Of a DNA stretch of 64,000 nt, positions 10,941 to 19,223 are shown piece after piece. The number at the start of each line of letters is the position of its first letter. Positions within the stretch are counted from its first letter, which is position 1. The translations under genes and the position numbers were made by a program. Source of the stretch: Caproiciproducens sp. CPB-2 (GTDB lineage Bacteria; Bacillota; Clostridia; Oscillospirales; Acutalibacteraceae); the NCBI RefSeq assembly GCF_036287215.1, contig NZ_CP142860.1, forward strand, positions 124,001 to 188,000, in the 5' to 3' direction. Under the pieces are notes generated by a model. It searched no databases and was not told the DNA's origin. It saw only the letters and a list, made by a program, of their open reading frames with translations.

Positions 10941-11204
10941 GTGAGAAACAGAGTCAAAGAGCTTCGGGAGCTGTTTGGGCTGACCCAGGAGCAGCTGGGC
11001 GAGCTGGTGGGCGCGTCCAGACAGGCGATCAATGCGGTTGAAACCGGAAAGAATGAGCCTTCCGTCTGGCTTGCGTACGATATCGCAAGGGTATTCGGTG
11101 AGCCGATTGAGAGCGTGTTTTTGTTTGAAGACAGTGAGAGGAAATCGAGGGCGGAATCGAGCAGGAGGGTGACAGATGGCGTTGCGGCAAATCAGAACGT
11201 TTGA
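10941..11204 (+). CDS. Small XRE-family transcriptional regulator
   Basis: This 87-residue protein is almost entirely a helix-turn-helix domain (LTQEQLGELVGASRQAINAVE, then PSVWLAYDIARVFG), like the YozG/Cro group of short regulators. The GTG start has GGAGGG 6 nt upstream; the neighbouring ATG is followed at once by a stop. Its last 10 codons overlap the deformylase gene in another frame, giving translational coupling. It probably represses its own promoter through the paired palindromes upstream. Confidence 0.85.
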   Translation: MRNRVKELRELFGLTQEQLGELVGASRQAINAVETGKNEPSVWLAYDIARVFGEPIESVFLFEDSERKSRAESSRRVTDGVAANQNV

Positions 11205-11652
11205 TGATGAAATTCTTCGTAAGGTCTGCAAACCCGTTGCCGAGGTGGACGGCCATATCCGCCAGCTTCTCGACGATATGGCGGAGACAATGTACCATGC
11301 CCCGAACGGCGGCGGTCTGGCCGCAAATCAGGTCGGGATCCTAAGGCGTTTAGTCGTCGCCGATATGGGGGAAGGGCTCTTTAAGCTGGTGAATCCTGAA
11401 ATCGTGGAAGAAAGCGGCGAGCAGACGGTGATCGAGGGATGCCTGAGCTTCCCCGGTATCTGGGGCCGGTTGAAAAGACCGTCCCATGTCGTGGTAAAGG
11501 CTTTGGATGAAAACGGAAAGCCAATCGTTTTGGATGTCACGGGAGAGATGGCAAAATGCCTCTGTCACGAAATCGACCATCTGAACGGGATTGTCTTTAC
11601 GGAAAAAATTCTGGAGTATGTCAATATTGAAGAAATTGAAGAACAGGAATAA
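11176..11652 (+). CDS. def: Peptide deformylase
   Basis: This enzyme removes the N-formyl group from nascent proteins, using a metal bound by one Cys and two His. All three family motifs are intact: GGGLAANQ, EGCLS and HEIDHLNG. The length of 158 residues is usual for type 1/2 deformylases. The start overlaps the XRE gene and has GGAGGGTGAC upstream. A strong terminator follows. A second, divergent deformylase-like gene lies at 24,652-25,062. Confidence 0.93.
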   Translation: MALRQIRTFDDEILRKVCKPVAEVDGHIRQLLDDMAETMYHAPNGGGLAANQVGILRRLVVADMGEGLFKLVNPEIVEESGEQTVIEGCLSFPGIWGRLKRPSHVVVKALDENGKPIVLDVTGEMAKCLCHEIDHLNGIVFTEKILEYVNIEEIEEQE

Positions 11653-11669
11653 GATCCTGAAAACAGTTT

Positions 11670-11700
11670 GAGGCCGCCATGCTTTGGCGGCCTCTTTTAT
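11670..11700 (+). terminator. Intrinsic terminator after def
   Basis: A 9-bp perfect stem (GAGGCCGCC with GGCGGCCTC), a 7-nt loop and TTTTAT follow the def stop codon by 18 nt. Confidence 0.85.
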
Positions 11701-11702
11701 AA

Positions 11703-11732
11703 CAGGGGCCGTCCTCCGGAGGACGGCCCCTG
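11703..11732. repeat. 30-bp perfect palindrome without spacer
   Basis: CAGGGGCCGTCCTCC is followed directly by its exact reverse complement, centred between 11,717 and 11,718. It lies between the def terminator and the convergent VOC gene. It has no T-run and no central loop, so it is not an ordinary terminator. No second copy was seen in the window. Confidence 0.6.
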
Positions 11733-11788
11733 AATCCGATCACGCGCTGCGCTTTCCTTCCACATTCTTAAATCCGTACTCGCAGTCC

Positions 11789-12259
11789 CTATTCGGCCAG
11801 CCAGTGCCGGACGGCTCCGACGGGGACATCCATCCGTGCGGCCACCTGTTCCGGAGTCATACCGCTCGCGGCAAAGCGGCGCGCCACCGTCGTCATTTCC
11901 TCTCCCACTTCGATAATGTTGCGGTCGGGGTCATAAAAGCGTACCACCCGCTGCCCCCAGGCGTGTTCTTTCGGCGGGTGAACGTATTCGATTCCCGGGT
12001 GGGACGCGAGCTTCTCCAGAAAACGGTCCATGTCGGATTCCTCAAAGTACAGCTCGGCGGCGTTGTGCCCCAGGGTGATTTCCGTTTCCTCCCTGTGCAG
12101 GAACGTCTTCCAGGTATCCAGCGTCTGTAAAGCGACGCAGTCGGACAGCGTAACGTTCGCGCCGAAGTCGGCGGTTACTTCCATTTCCAGCAGTCCGCAG
12201 TAAAATTGTTTGGAACGCGCCATATCGCGCACGGCAATGAGCGCACAATTGTATCTCAT
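11789..12259 (-). CDS. VOC (glyoxalase/bleomycin-resistance fold) protein
   Basis: This 156-residue protein has a single VOC module: the N-terminal half YNCALIAVRDMARSKQFYCGLLEM and the C-terminal half HAWGQRVVRFYDPDRNIIEVGE. After the module, about 35 residues (TPEQVAARMDVPVGAVRHWL) resemble a helix-turn-helix, an unusual tail for this family. The start has GGAGGACTGATT upstream. The substrate is unknown, since VOC proteins range from glyoxalases to antibiotic-binding proteins. Confidence 0.8.
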   Translation of the reverse strand: MRYNCALIAVRDMARSKQFYCGLLEMEVTADFGANVTLSDCVALQTLDTWKTFLHREETEITLGHNAAELYFEESDMDRFLEKLASHPGIEYVHPPKEHAWGQRVVRFYDPDRNIIEVGEEMTTVARRFAASGMTPEQVAARMDVPVGAVRHWLAE

Positions 12260-12330
12260 AATCAGTCCTCCGGCAAATCAATCAGGTATTCCTTAGTTTA
12301 GCATGTTTGAAGGGCTTTGTACAATTGAAA

Positions 12331-13416
12331 TCATTTTTCGGAAAGCCGTGCAAGCTCCTCCAGAATCCCCATAAATTCCGGTTTCCCCTTCAGAAAATCA
12401 AACGCGGGGTTTTCCTTCACCATCCGGCAGGCACAGCGGTTCAGATAGCTTTCGGAATAGGGCGTTTCACGCATCTCGATGCTGTCGAAAAAGGGACTTG
12501 CTTTCACCGCTTCCAAATCGAGCGGCGTGCGTGCGCACGTCACAAAGTCATGCAGCGCGTCCAGTGTTTCCCGTACTTTCCCCTCCTCCGCACAGCACTG
12601 TGCGATCATCAGATAATGGTTCAGGTTCTGTCCGTAAAGCTTATCCCGGTCAAACATCCGGAAAAGCCGAAGGCTCAGGTCCTCCATTTTCAGGGCAAGA
12701 GGATAGTCCTTCTCTTTTTTCGCAAGGTTTGAAAGGGTCCCCAGCGCAATGTCGCAGGCGGTCAGGTGGTTTGCCAGTAAATATTGCGCCGTCTGTTTGG
12801 ATTTTTTTAGATCGCCCATCGCGTAATACACGGAAACCTTCATCGCCGCGGGGTCCGTGACCGGCTGGTGGATCTGCTCCAGCGCCTTCAGCGCATCCCC
12901 GTAGCGTTCCTTCTGCATCAGCAGGGCGCACAGACTTTGCCAGGCTGCCTCCCGGGTGGAAACGTCCTCGCTTTTTGCCGCGTCCCGCATCAGTGCCTCC
13001 GCCTGTTTCAGCAGACCTTCGGCTTCTTCTTCCGTCCGGGCGCAGGGGGTGTGCATCATGCAGACGCTGCCCAGGCGCAGCTTCAAAAGCGCACTGTTGG
13101 GATATTCCTTTCGGTATTTTTCAGCCAATGCCACCGCGTGCTCAAAGGAACCCCGTTCAAATTCCCGGGAGCACTGCCCGCAGAGGTCCATGACCTGCTC
13201 CTCCGACAGCTGCGGCTCAAACCCGAGCAGGCCGTCCACCGTGACGTCCAGCAGGCGGGCAAGGGGAGCGAGCAGCGTGATATCCGGATAGGCGCCGCCG
13301 GTTTCCCATTTGGAAACCGCCGCGATGGAGACCCCAAGGGCGGACGCCAGCTGTTCCTGGGTCAGACCCAGGGACTTTCGTTTGTCCTGAATGTTCTTTC
13401 CGATGGATAATTCCAT
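12331..13416 (-). CDS. XRE-family regulator with TPR-like C-terminal region
   Basis: The first 65 residues form an XRE helix-turn-helix (LTQEQLASALGVSIAAVSKWE). The remaining about 290 residues are alpha-helical with repeat-like segments (FEHAVALAEKYRKEYPNSALL, YGDALKALEQIH, DYPLALKMEDLSLRLF) resembling tetratricopeptide repeats. This layout is like many Clostridia regulators that sense peptides or partner proteins, but no cognate peptide gene is seen. The start has GAGGAAAACGAT upstream, and unusual nested inverted repeats lie in the promoter region. Confidence 0.85.
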   Translation of the reverse strand: MELSIGKNIQDKRKSLGLTQEQLASALGVSIAAVSKWETGGAYPDITLLAPLARLLDVTVDGLLGFEPQLSEEQVMDLCGQCSREFERGSFEHAVALAEKYRKEYPNSALLKLRLGSVCMMHTPCARTEEEAEGLLKQAEALMRDAAKSEDVSTREAAWQSLCALLMQKERYGDALKALEQIHQPVTDPAAMKVSVYYAMGDLKKSKQTAQYLLANHLTACDIALGTLSNLAKKEKDYPLALKMEDLSLRLFRMFDRDKLYGQNLNHYLMIAQCCAEEGKVRETLDALHDFVTCARTPLDLEAVKASPFFDSIEMRETPYSESYLNRCACRMVKENPAFDFLKGKPEFMGILEELARLSEK

Positions 13417-13496
13417 ATCGTTTTCCTCGCTTTCCGGAACGGGTTCTTCCTGTTATCAGTATAACCGCCTGTCGGGAAAGCCGCAATGGAATCGCA

Positions 13497-13542
13497 GTTG
13501 AATTTTTTCTCTGATTTTTAACCGGCGGTTAAAAAATTCAAC
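13497..13542. promoter_or_regulatory. Nested inverted repeats upstream of the XRE-TPR gene
   Basis: An outer 12-bp perfect inverted repeat (13,497-13,508 with 13,531-13,542) partly overlaps an inner 21-bp palindrome, TTTTTAACCG-g-CGGTTAAAAA (13,515-13,535). AACCGGCGGT recurs at 13,540-13,549. The two pairings are mutually exclusive, as in an operator array or a switchable leader. Confidence 0.5.
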
Positions 13543-13587
13543 CGGCGGTGACAGAAAATCATATTTTTTACTTTTGATGGATATCAC

Positions 13588-14670
13588 TTAGTATCCTCCT
13601 CTTCGTTTGTCATTCTGACGGATGAACTTTCTTGCTTTTTTCATCCCGCCCACGTCCTCAAACATGCCGTTTAACTTTTCATTTTCAATCTGCCTTGAGG
13701 AAAGTCCGTCGTAACGGGCTTCCCGCTTCAGCTTCCGGTAGCTTTCCAGCCGCCTGGCGTCCAGCGTTCCCGCCTCCAGCGCCTTCAAAACCGCGCAGCC
13801 GGGTTCCGCGGTGTGGGTGCAGTCCCGGAAACGGCATTGGGAAGATAAGTCGTCGATGTCGGAAAAGGACCGGGACAGGTCGACGGTTTCCACCCCAAGC
13901 TCGCGCATGCCGGGGGTGTCGATGACAATACCGCCCTGCGGCAGAACCAGAAGGTCCCTTCGGGTGGTGGTGTGCCGCCCCTTGTCGTCCTGACGGATAC
14001 CGGAGGTACGGAGCAGATCTTCCCCGGCGAGCCGGTTGATCAGGGTGGATTTGCCGACGCCGGACGACCCGATGAAGGACGCCGTCATGCCCGGCTGCAG
14101 ATAGGGCAGCAGCCTGTCGCAGGAGCTCTGATCGCAGCGGGAGGTGACGACCACGTCGGTACCCGGAGCGGCCGACGTGATTTCAGCCACTGCGCTTTGT
14201 AAATCCGCGCAAAGGTCGGCTTTCGTCAGCACGACGACGGGAACCGCCCCGCCGCTCCATGCCACGGACAAATAGCGTTCCAGGCGGCTCGGGTTGCAGT
14301 CGTGGTTCAGAGACATGCAGATCAATACGGTGTCGATGTTGGCGGCCACCACCTGCGCTTGCTGCCCGCCGCCCGCGGCCTTCCGTTCAAAAACGCTGCT
14401 GCGCGGCAGCACCCGATGGACGACCGCGTCGCCGGAGCCGCCGCCGGTGCGGTCCGCCATGACAAAGTCGCCTACCGCCGGATACCGGGACGGTTCGGCC
14501 GCCTCATAACGGAACCTGCCGGAAACCCCGGCAAAGCATTCGCCGTCCTCCGTGATGATTTTATATCGGTCTTTATATTGGGATACGACTCTCGCCAGAT
14601 GCAGGCCGGGATAGAGAGCCGCCTCTGCAAACCGGCGCTCCTTCGCGCCGTAACGGATCAGCTGATTCAA
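13588..14670 (-). CDS. rsgA: Ribosome small-subunit GTPase RsgA
   Basis: This late 30S assembly factor binds and hydrolyses GTP on the small subunit. The circularly permuted GTPase order is visible: G4 LTKAD, then G1 GSSGVGKST, then G3 DTPGMRE. An OB-fold lies N-terminal and the zinc knuckle CRFRDCTHTAEPGC C-terminal. A TTG start at 14,670 preceded by GAGGTG at good spacing is preferred over an ATG at 14,688 that has no ribosome site; this choice is not certain. A structured RNA with its own promoter lies immediately upstream. Confidence 0.9.
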   Translation of the reverse strand: MNQLIRYGAKERRFAEAALYPGLHLARVVSQYKDRYKIITEDGECFAGVSGRFRYEAAEPSRYPAVGDFVMADRTGGGSGDAVVHRVLPRSSVFERKAAGGGQQAQVVAANIDTVLICMSLNHDCNPSRLERYLSVAWSGGAVPVVVLTKADLCADLQSAVAEITSAAPGTDVVVTSRCDQSSCDRLLPYLQPGMTASFIGSSGVGKSTLINRLAGEDLLRTSGIRQDDKGRHTTTRRDLLVLPQGGIVIDTPGMRELGVETVDLSRSFSDIDDLSSQCRFRDCTHTAEPGCAVLKALEAGTLDARRLESYRKLKREARYDGLSSRQIENEKLNGMFEDVGGMKKARKFIRQNDKRRGGY

Positions 14671-14734
14671 TGGATTGCACCTCGTCATTCAAATTTTTTC
14701 TTTTTTTAGACAAGATGGAACACGAATTGCGGCA

Positions 14735-14925
14735 AAACAAAAGGGCATAGTTTCAAAACTATGCCCAAGCAGTGCTTTATCAAATAAAAAAGCCCGTTTG
14801 TCACAGTTCTGCATAAAACCTGATTGCACAGCAAACAAAGCGATTGATGATATCGCCTTTTCAGCCTTTGCGCAATTCGTGTTCCTTACAGAACAGTCTC
14901 CAAACAGACACCCCTTTTCCTATTT
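14735..14925 (-). ncRNA. Candidate 6S-like RNA (long irregular hairpin with own promoter and terminator)
   Basis: A near-consensus promoter and an intrinsic terminator bound about 190 nt of non-coding sequence on the minus strand. The transcript folds by eye into one long hairpin: a closing stem (AAATA..AAAAG with CTTTT..TATTT), GTTTG/CAAAC, GTTCTG/CAGAAC, then an open bubble of about 12 nt on each side. Beyond it are an 8-bp stem ATTGCGCA/TGTGCAAT and an apical 8-bp stem AAGGCGAT/ATCGCTTT. The terminator is an 11-bp stem (14,743-14,766) followed on the minus strand by TTTTGTTTT. Size, closing stem, central bubble and apical stem match the 6S RNA plan, in which the RNA mimics an open promoter and binds RNA polymerase. 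Another structured RNA or an rsgA leader remains possible. Confidence 0.55.
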
Positions 14926-14930
14926 TCTTT

Positions 14931-14959
14931 AAATTATCATAACCGTTTTTATTTGTCAA
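14931..14959 (-). promoter_or_regulatory. Promoter of the 6S-like RNA
   Basis: On the minus strand TTGACA (14,959-14,954), 17 nt and TAATTT (14,936-14,931) predict a start near 14,925. Confidence 0.7.
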
Positions 14960-15064
14960 GACGTTGGGCGGAATAAAAACAGAAGAACGCGTTTCTGTGT
15001 TCCAAAGCCCTTGCGCAATACATATGCTGGTGTCGGAAAACAATAAAAAACCTGATACAGGGGG

Positions 15065-15111
15065 TTGACATATTATTAGGTATATTATAATATAAAATAT
15101 AGGATAACCTA
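15065..15111 (+). promoter_or_regulatory. feo promoter with DtxR-type operator
   Basis: TTGACA (15,065-15,070) and TAATAT (15,088-15,093) are 17 nt apart. A half-site TTAGGTAT lies in the spacer, and an inverted repeat TAGG-ATAA-CCTA (15,100-15,111) follows the -10 box. These resemble the TTAGG..CCTAA boxes of DtxR/IdeR/MntR regulators, and a gene of that family lies downstream of feoB. Confidence 0.6.
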
Positions 15112-15168
15112 AATATCACATTCAAGGTTTTAACTGACGATAAAGTGAAAGGATTGGAGGGATAGGAA

Positions 15169-15423
15169 GTGAAGCAAACGATACCGTTAACACAGATACG
15201 CCCGGGCCGGCGGGCGATCGTCTCGGGCCTTTCGGCCGAAGGGGGGCTGCGCAGGCGGCTGCAGGATCTGGGTCTGGTGGAAGGCCGGGAAGTGACCTGT
15301 GTGGAATTGAGCCCTCTGGGGGACCCGACCGCCTATGAAATCTGCGGGGCGGTCATTGCCCTGCGCCGTGAGGATTCCGATACGGTCCTTGTTTTGGAGG
15401 AGGCCGCCGATGCCAGCGCTTAA
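15169..15423 (+). CDS. feoA: Ferrous iron transport protein FeoA
   Basis: This 84-residue SH3-like cytoplasmic protein is required for FeoB-dependent Fe(II) uptake. The family pattern is clear: LTQIRPGRRAIVSGL, RRRLQDLGLVEGREV, and LRREDSDTVLV at the end. The start follows GGAGGGATAGGA. Its last codons overlap the feoB start, so the two are translated together. Confidence 0.93.
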   Translation: MKQTIPLTQIRPGRRAIVSGLSAEGGLRRRLQDLGLVEGREVTCVELSPLGDPTAYEICGAVIALRREDSDTVLVLEEAADASA

Positions 15424-17551
15424 AGCCGCCGCTGAGCTCAACTCCTCCTGCGCGGGGCTTGTAATTCATAAAAAAGAGGCCGGCGACCGGGTCGTTGCGC
15501 TGGCCGGGAATCCCAATGTGGGGAAATCCACCGTGTTCAACGCGCTGACCGGTATGCGCCAGCACACGGGCAACTGGCCCGGAAAGACCGTGGCAAATGC
15601 CCAGGGGTACTGTTCCCGGAACGGACACGGGTACGTTCTTGTCGATATTCCGGGCAGCTATTCGCTGATGGCCCGCTCGACCGAGGAGGAAGTGGCCCGC
15701 GATTTTATCTGTTTCGGTTCGCCGGACGCCGTCGTGGTGGTCTGTGACGCCACCTGTCTGGAGCGCAACCTCAATCTGGTGATGCAGGTGATGGAGGCTT
15801 GTCCGCGGACCGTGGTCTGCGTCAACCTTCTGGATGAGGCGAAGAAGAAACAGATCGATATCGACCTTCCCCTGCTTTCCCGGCGGCTGGGAGTCCCCGT
15901 AATCGGTACGGCCGCCCGTTCCGGAGAAGGGCTGGAGGACGTCATGAACGCTGTGGAGCAATTGCTCGGCGAGCCTCCGGAGGAAAAGCAGGCGCTTGTT
16001 CCCTATCCCGGCTATGTGGAGCAGGGCATTCAGGCGCTGCTGCCTCAGGCGGAAAAGGCCGCTCACGGCAAAGCCGATGCCCGGTGGTTTGCCGCCCGGC
16101 TGCTGGACGGGGACGAAAGCCTTCGTTCCTCACTGGCGGATTGTCTCGGCTTTGACCCGGAGCAGGCTCCTGAGCTTTCGGAAACACTGGCGGATGTGCG
16201 GGCCGGCATGGAGGAAGCGGGCGTTTCCCGGACGCGGCTTCGGGACGATATGGCGGGTGCCTTCGTGCGGTGCGCGGCGGAAATCAGCCGGGGGGTTGTT
16301 TCAGTGACCGCAAACGGAAGCAGCCGGCGGGACCGCCGTCTGGATAAGCTGTTTACCAGCAGGCTTACCGGTTTTCCCATCATGCTGCTTCTCCTGCTGG
16401 CGGTGTTCTGGATCACCATATCCGGCGCGAACGTTCCCTCGGCTCTGCTGGCCGACGGACTGTTCCGGGTGGAGGAGCGGCTGGCGGCCGCGGCATTTTC
16501 CGCCGGTGTGCCGGCATTATTGACCGATCTGCTGATTCACGGGGTTTACAAGGTCATGGCTTGGGTCATCAGCGTCATGCTTCCGCCGATGGCTATTTTC
16601 TTTCCGTTGTTTACTCTGCTGGAGGACTTCGGATATCTGCCCCGCGTAGCGTTTAATCTGGACCGCTGCTTCAAAGGCTGCGCCGCCTGCGGCAAACAGG
16701 CGCTCACCATGTGCATGGGGTTCGGGTGCAACGCGGCGGGCGTTACCGGCTGCCGCATCATCGATTCCCCCCGGGAGCGGCTCATCGCCATCATTACCAA
16801 CAATTTTGTTCCCTGCAACGGGCGTTTCCCCACGATTATTTCCATTATTACCATGTTCCTGATCGGCGGGGCGACCGGGCTGCTTGGTTCGTTCTTGGGG
16901 GCGCTGATTCTGGTCGGGGTTATCTTGTTCGGGATGGGAATGACCCTGCTGGTTTCCAGGCTGCTTTCCAGGACGATTTTGAAGGGAGTCCCGTCCTCCT
17001 TTACGCTGGAGCTTCCGCCCTACCGGTGGCCGCAGATCGGCAAGGTCATCGTCCGCAGCATTGTGGACCGCACCCTCAAGGTACTGGGCCGAGCGGTCAC
17101 AGCCGCCGCCCCGGCCGGGGTGCTGATCTGGGCGCTCGCCAATGTTACGGTCGGCGGCGCGACCCTGCTGGCGCGCCTGACGGGGTTTCTGGATCCCCTC
17201 GGCCGCGCGCTGGGCATGGACGGCGTGATTCTGACCGGCTTTCTGCTGGGGCTGCCTGCCAATGAAATCGTGGTACCCATCATTATCATGACATACATGG
17301 CGCAGGGAAGCCTGCTGGAACTGGAAGGGCCCGCGCTGATGCAGCTCTTCGTTCAAAACGGCTGGACGTGGGTGACCGCCGTCAGCACCATCCTGTTTTC
17401 CCTGATGCACTGGCCCTGTGCCACTACATGCCTCACCATCCGCAAGGAAACCCAAAGCCTCCGGTGGACCGCCGTGTCTTTTCTGGTTCCCACCGCATGC
17501 GGCATCGCCGTCTGCTTTTTATTCAGCACCATTGTCCGTTTGTTTATCTGA
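15410..17551 (+). CDS. feoB: Ferrous iron transporter FeoB
   Basis: This 713-residue membrane Fe(II) transporter has an N-terminal G domain (G1 GNPNVGKST, G3 DIPGSYSL, G4 position NLLD in place of NxxD), a helical spacer and about eight to ten membrane segments. The gate motifs are present: CMGFGCNAAGV with its cysteine, and NNFVPCNGRFPTI. The ATG at 15,410 is chosen over an in-frame codon 25 triplets earlier because it has GGAGGAGG and overlaps feoA by 14 bp. It is likely repressed under iron sufficiency by the DtxR-type protein encoded nearby. Confidence 0.94.
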   Translation: MPALKAAAELNSSCAGLVIHKKEAGDRVVALAGNPNVGKSTVFNALTGMRQHTGNWPGKTVANAQGYCSRNGHGYVLVDIPGSYSLMARSTEEEVARDFICFGSPDAVVVVCDATCLERNLNLVMQVMEACPRTVVCVNLLDEAKKKQIDIDLPLLSRRLGVPVIGTAARSGEGLEDVMNAVEQLLGEPPEEKQALVPYPGYVEQGIQALLPQAEKAAHGKADARWFAARLLDGDESLRSSLADCLGFDPEQAPELSETLADVRAGMEEAGVSRTRLRDDMAGAFVRCAAEISRGVVSVTANGSSRRDRRLDKLFTSRLTGFPIMLLLLLAVFWITISGANVPSALLADGLFRVEERLAAAAFSAGVPALLTDLLIHGVYKVMAWVISVMLPPMAIFFPLFTLLEDFGYLPRVAFNLDRCFKGCAACGKQALTMCMGFGCNAAGVTGCRIIDSPRERLIAIITNNFVPCNGRFPTIISIITMFLIGGATGLLGSFLGALILVGVILFGMGMTLLVSRLLSRTILKGVPSSFTLELPPYRWPQIGKVIVRSIVDRTLKVLGRAVTAAAPAGVLIWALANVTVGGATLLARLTGFLDPLGRALGMDGVILTGFLLGLPANEIVVPIIIMTYMAQGSLLELEGPALMQLFVQNGWTWVTAVSTILFSLMHWPCATTCLTIRKETQSLRWTAVSFLVPTACGIAVCFLFSTIVRLFI

Positions 17552-17574
17552 CACAGAAAGAAGGCGCAACCGAT

Positions 17575-17667
17575 ATGGATGAATACGCAAAACAAATTCT
17601 CCTCCGCAAGCTCCCGGCGCTGGCGGTCACAGCGCTGATTCTGCTGTACGGATGGCTCCTCGGCTGA
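17575..17667 (+). CDS. Tiny membrane peptide downstream of feoB
   Basis: A 30-residue peptide (MDEYAKQILLRKLPALAVTA, then LILLYGWLLG) has a short charged N-terminus and one membrane helix. It starts 23 nt after feoB behind AAGAAGG. Small single-span peptides often follow feoB (FeoC-like or FeoB-associated proteins), but this one has no cysteine or winged helix, so its role is unassigned. It was called on position, start signal and composition. Confidence 0.55.
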   Translation: MDEYAKQILLRKLPALAVTALILLYGWLLG

Positions 17668-17801
17668 ATAAAAAACGGAGCATCGCTCCCAAGTCAATTC
17701 ACATCCCTGTATGAATCGGCCCGGCGCCTGCGCGGGGATTCCTCCGTACTTCAGCGGAAGAAAATGAAAAACTTCGCAAAAGCATGGAATATGCGCATAA
17801 A

Positions 17802-17835
17802 AACGGCCCTCCTTTTTGTTGGAAGGAGGGCTGTT
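17802..17835 (-). terminator. Terminator after the DtxR-type gene
   Basis: A 13-bp stem (AACGGCCCTCCTT with AAGGAGGGCTGTT, one G-U pair) has an 8-nt loop. The minus strand continues TTTTTATG, giving an intrinsic terminator for the gene ending at 17,905. It may also stop feo transcription from the other side. Confidence 0.7.
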
Positions 17836-17904
17836 ATGTTATAATCGAAAGTCTGTCCGCAGATATCCCCTAACTGCGGGACCGTTCAGGCCGTTTTCAG
17901 CGGG

Positions 17905-18555
17905 TCATGCTTCCGGTTCGACCCGGATTTTTTCGGCGGCCTTTCGGCTGATTTGCACCGGATGCCCGTCCAGAAGGATTTCCAGCGGGCCGTCGTACGC
18001 TCCGAACGAAAGGACGGTTGCGTATGAGCCGATTTTCATGCCCAGCCCCTCCAGATAATCCAGCAGCTCCTTTTCTTCCTCAACCTGACGGATTACGGCG
18101 GCCTTTCCGACCGGCTGGAAGGCAAGCGGGCTCAATTTCCGCTCCTCCGGGATACTTTCCGGGCGCGGAATGACCGCGCCGTGGGGACAGACCTCGGGGT
18201 GCTGCAGAAAGTGGTCCAGCCGCTCCGCCAGCCGTTCCGTTGTCGCGTGCTCAAGAAATTCCGCGTCCTCGTGCGCTTCGCTCCAGCTGTAATCCAGATA
18301 GCGGACGAGAAACACCTCCCACAGCTCATGACTGCGGACAATGCCGATACAGGCCCTCAGCCCCTTTTCCGTCAGCTGAGAACCCTTATACGGTTCATAA
18401 AGGATCAGCCCTTCCCGCGCCAGCCGCGCCAGCATTTCCGTTACGGAAGCGGAGGCGATTCCCAGCTGTTCCGCGATTGCCTTTGTTGTAGCGCGTTCGT
18501 TCAGCCCGCCGCTGTGATAAATTGCTTTCAGATAATCTTCTTTGTTTGTGGTCAT
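17905..18555 (-). CDS. DtxR/MntR-family metal-dependent regulator
   Basis: This 216-residue protein has an N-terminal winged helix (NKEDYLKAIYHSGG, then TTKAIAEQLGIASASVTEML). A dimerisation/metal domain follows, with SHELWEVFLVRYLDYSWSEA and HATTERLAERLDHFL, whose His and Glu residues match family metal ligands. The C-terminal about 70 residues form an SH3-like/FeoA domain (LSPLAFQPVGKAAVIRQV). It is convergent with feoAB and most likely binds the TAGG/CCTA box at the feo promoter. Iron versus manganese specificity cannot be settled from sequence. Confidence 0.88.
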   Translation of the reverse strand: MTTNKEDYLKAIYHSGGLNERATTKAIAEQLGIASASVTEMLARLAREGLILYEPYKGSQLTEKGLRACIGIVRSHELWEVFLVRYLDYSWSEAHEDAEFLEHATTERLAERLDHFLQHPEVCPHGAVIPRPESIPEERKLSPLAFQPVGKAAVIRQVEEEKELLDYLEGLGMKIGSYATVLSFGAYDGPLEILLDGHPVQISRKAAEKIRVEPEA

Positions 18556-18735
18556 AATGCCCCTACCTGTCCGGACTTGTTGATACGTCCCGTTTTTCCG
18601 GCCGATGTACTGCTGCGTGAATGCAGCACCTTATTTCTGATTACAGTGTAACACGAAATAAACCGGAATGGCAAGAGGCTTCAAAAGGGATTGCGCAAAT
18701 CGAGCGGTGTGGGGAATCTTTAACAGTATTTGAAT

Positions 18736-19220
18736 TTACCAGATCAATAATTTCAGAACAGCAAAATCGATCCCGGAAAAAATCAGGGCGAACAGCGTCA
18801 TGTAAACACAGCCCTTTAGAAAACCGATGAAGTGGAAGCGGTAGTCCTTATAGCCTTTGCAGCTTTCGGTGCCGGGCAGGATAAAGCTTTTGGGCGTGAT
18901 CGTGCAGAATACCAGCCAGTCCAGAACCAGCAGGTCCACCACATTCCAGGTCATGCAGATAATCCACAGATGCAGAAAGACGGCGCCGAACGGGACCGGA
19001 CCGGAACCGTAGGGAACAAGCCCCGCCGCCGTCAGCGTGCCAAGCAGAATCACATACCAGAACACGGTAAAAAGAATTCCGTTCCGGCGCTGCACGGGGG
19101 TGGGTTCGGGAAGTCGTGGACCAGCAGCCAAGGAAAGCGGAAAAACATGGGCATCAGCATGGCAACCCACAGGGCGGACCAGACCAGTCCTTCCAAAAGC
19201 GCAGACAGTACGGGTGTCAT
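18736..19220 (-). pseudogene. Frameshifted small membrane protein
   Basis: From an ATG at 19,220 with GGAGG upstream, the reading MTPVLSALLEGLVWSALWVA runs on to FRFPWLLVHDFP near 19,110. It then loses frame and meets a stop. The neighbouring frame continues the same protein as EPTPVQRRNGILFTVFWYVI through three further membrane spans to the stop at 18,736. The intact product would have about 160 residues and four spans. The family was not recognised. A single indel explains everything, so an assembly error is possible, but the two adjoining genes are also broken. Confidence 0.7.
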
Positions 19221-19223
19221 CGT

